DNA from: Burkholderiales bacterium UBA2459
Lineage (GTDB): Bacteria; Pseudomonadota; Gammaproteobacteria; Burkholderiales; Burkholderiaceae_E
Reading direction: 5' to 3'
Assembly (NCBI GenBank): GCA_002342365.1
Contig: DDPV01000015.1
Location: 19,525-42,940, forward strand
DNA: 23,416 nucleotides
Part shown: positions 22,733-23,416 of the stretch, in pieces
Layout of the letters: each line of letters starts with the position of its first letter
How positions within the stretch are numbered: position 1 is the first letter of the stretch
Made by a program: the position numbers and the translations under genes
Notes under the pieces: generated by a model
The model's database searches: none
What the model was told of the DNA's origin: nothing
What the model saw: only the letters and a program-made list of their open reading frames with translations

Positions 22733-23416
22733 TCAGGGGCCGAACATGCGAGGGCGGCGCTGCTCGATATCGAGTTTCAAAAAATCGGCCGGCACGCGCA
22801 TCAACTCAGGATCAGGCTCATCGCGGCGGATATTGAAGACCCGCAAAAAACGCTCGCCATAGCGCGGATCGCGATCCTGGATTGCGATGGGAATTGCCAA
22901 TTCGGGGCTCTGCCAGACCTCGCGGGTCATCACAATCGGCTTATCGTTTCCGACCCGGCCGGTCTCAATCGTCCAGGTTGTGAGCTCGCCCTGCAATTGC
23001 AAACCTTCGCTCTGACGCTGGCCCAGATCGCTGCGTTGGCCGCTGCCGCGTTCCTCCAAGCGCTGCGCCATCAGGGCCTTTGCCGCTTCGCGCTGCTCCG
23101 GATCAAGCGCCAGCGCGGTCGGTCCTTGCCGGTCAAGCCGTCTAGCTCGCCGCCGCTCGGGATCGATCACCCAGAATTCGCGCGCCTTGGGATCGCGCAA
23201 AAACACCAGGGTTCGTGTGCCGCGTTCAAACTCCTGGCGTAATCTGCCTTCGCCGTCGCGGCAGGTGCGCGAGCGGCTTTGCAAACTGATGCGATTGCCA
23301 TCGGGCAGCTGCTGCTGCATGCCGTGGACTGCATCAGCACAAAAGGGGGCACCGCGGATCACCCGCAAGGCGGCTGGATCGAGATGATGCATCCCCGGTG
23401 GTATCGGCGCGCCCTG
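22733..23416 (-). CDS. Unrecognised protein, N-terminus outside the window
   Basis: The frame is open through the right edge of the window, so the true start probably lies beyond it, although an internal ATG at 23392 exists. The visible 227 residues are rich in Arg, Glu, Gln and Asp. They contain FVLRDP-like segments (TLVFLRDPKAREFWVIDPER) suggesting a beta-rich, possibly exported protein, and two cysteines that could pair (FCAD and RTCRDG). I do not recognise a family. It lies 86 bases upstream of the PEP-mutase-family gene on the same strand, but its composition differs and nothing ties it to catabolism. It may mark the edge of the cluster. An apparent plus-strand frame over the same bases is judged to be a shadow. 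Confidence 0.55.
   Translation of the reverse strand, partial: QGAPIPPGMHHLDPAALRVIRGAPFCADAVHGMQQQLPDGNRISLQSRSRTCRDGEGRLRQEFERGTRTLVFLRDPKAREFWVIDPERRRARRLDRQGPTALALDPEQREAAKALMAQRLEERGSGQRSDLGQRQSEGLQLQGELTTWTIETGRVGNDKPIVMTREVWQSPELAIPIAIQDRDPRYGERFLRVFNIRRDEPDPELMRVPADFLKLDIEQRRPRMFGP

Noticed and set aside
22661..23242. Plus-strand open frame of 193 codons over the right-edge gene
   Set aside because: Its Ala/Leu-rich content and position opposite a longer minus-strand frame that runs off the window suggest a shadow. Some doubt remains because the minus-strand protein is also unrecognised.

Overview
The window looks like part of a catabolic gene cluster from a Gram-negative proteobacterium, most likely a betaproteobacterium of the Burkholderiales type. 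The reasons are the moderately high GC (judged by eye), a Tat-type periplasmic solute-binding protein, and the mix of a Liv-type ABC importer, a Cox/Xdh-type molybdenum hydroxylase and a hydroxyquinol-type intradiol dioxygenase. The taxonomic call is an inference. No rRNA, tRNA, CRISPR array, insertion sequence or integrase was seen, and no transcriptional regulator is encoded.

Layout. (A) 67-1020 (-): a TDT/SLAC1-family transporter, followed by a clear hairpin terminator at 21-47. (B) 1159-2879 (+): a small VOC metalloenzyme and a group D flavin monooxygenase of the acyl-CoA-dehydrogenase fold, overlapping by 4 bp. (C) 7451-2922 (-): a complete Liv-type ABC importer in the order binding protein, LivH, LivM, LivG, LivF. 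(D) 7729-11517 (+): the FAD, 2Fe-2S and Mo subunits of a molybdenum hydroxylase, overlapping at each junction. (E) 17749-11540 (-): a 3-hydroxyisobutyrate-dehydrogenase-like oxidoreductase, a flavin reductase, HyuA, and a HyuB that carries an extra C-terminal Cys4 domain. (F) 17823-19732 (+): a PcaD-like alpha/beta hydrolase and a luciferase-like monooxygenase. (G) 22646-19783 (-): a PEP-mutase/isocitrate-lyase-superfamily protein, a 43-codon short-chain dehydrogenase remnant, a hydroxyquinol-1,2-dioxygenase-like enzyme and a PuuE-like NodB-fold deacetylase/amidohydrolase. (H) 22733-23416 (-): part of an unrecognised protein that runs off the window.

How the parts may work together (inference). 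The importer brings in a small organic acid, aromatic or amide. The molybdenum hydroxylase puts a water-derived oxygen on an electron-poor carbon. The two flavin monooxygenases, probably fed by the single reductase, hydroxylate or open the ring. HyuA/HyuB then either hydrolyses a lactam or imide with ATP, or carboxylates a ketone. The PuuE-like enzyme may cleave a C-N bond, the intradiol dioxygenase cleaves a trihydroxylated ring, and the hydrolase, dehydrogenase and C-C lyase feed central metabolism. I do not recognise a characterised pathway with this gene set. The substrate could be an N-heterocycle or an aromatic ketone, and the sequence alone cannot decide.

Most notable points: the HyuB fusion to a zinc-ribbon tail resembling the acetone carboxylase gamma subunit; the atypical active-site loop in the molybdenum subunit; the translated-looking dehydrogenase fragment that overlaps the dioxygenase start; and several repeats in the three divergent promoter regions. 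No gene-free stretch exceeds 300 bases; the longest is 7452-7728.
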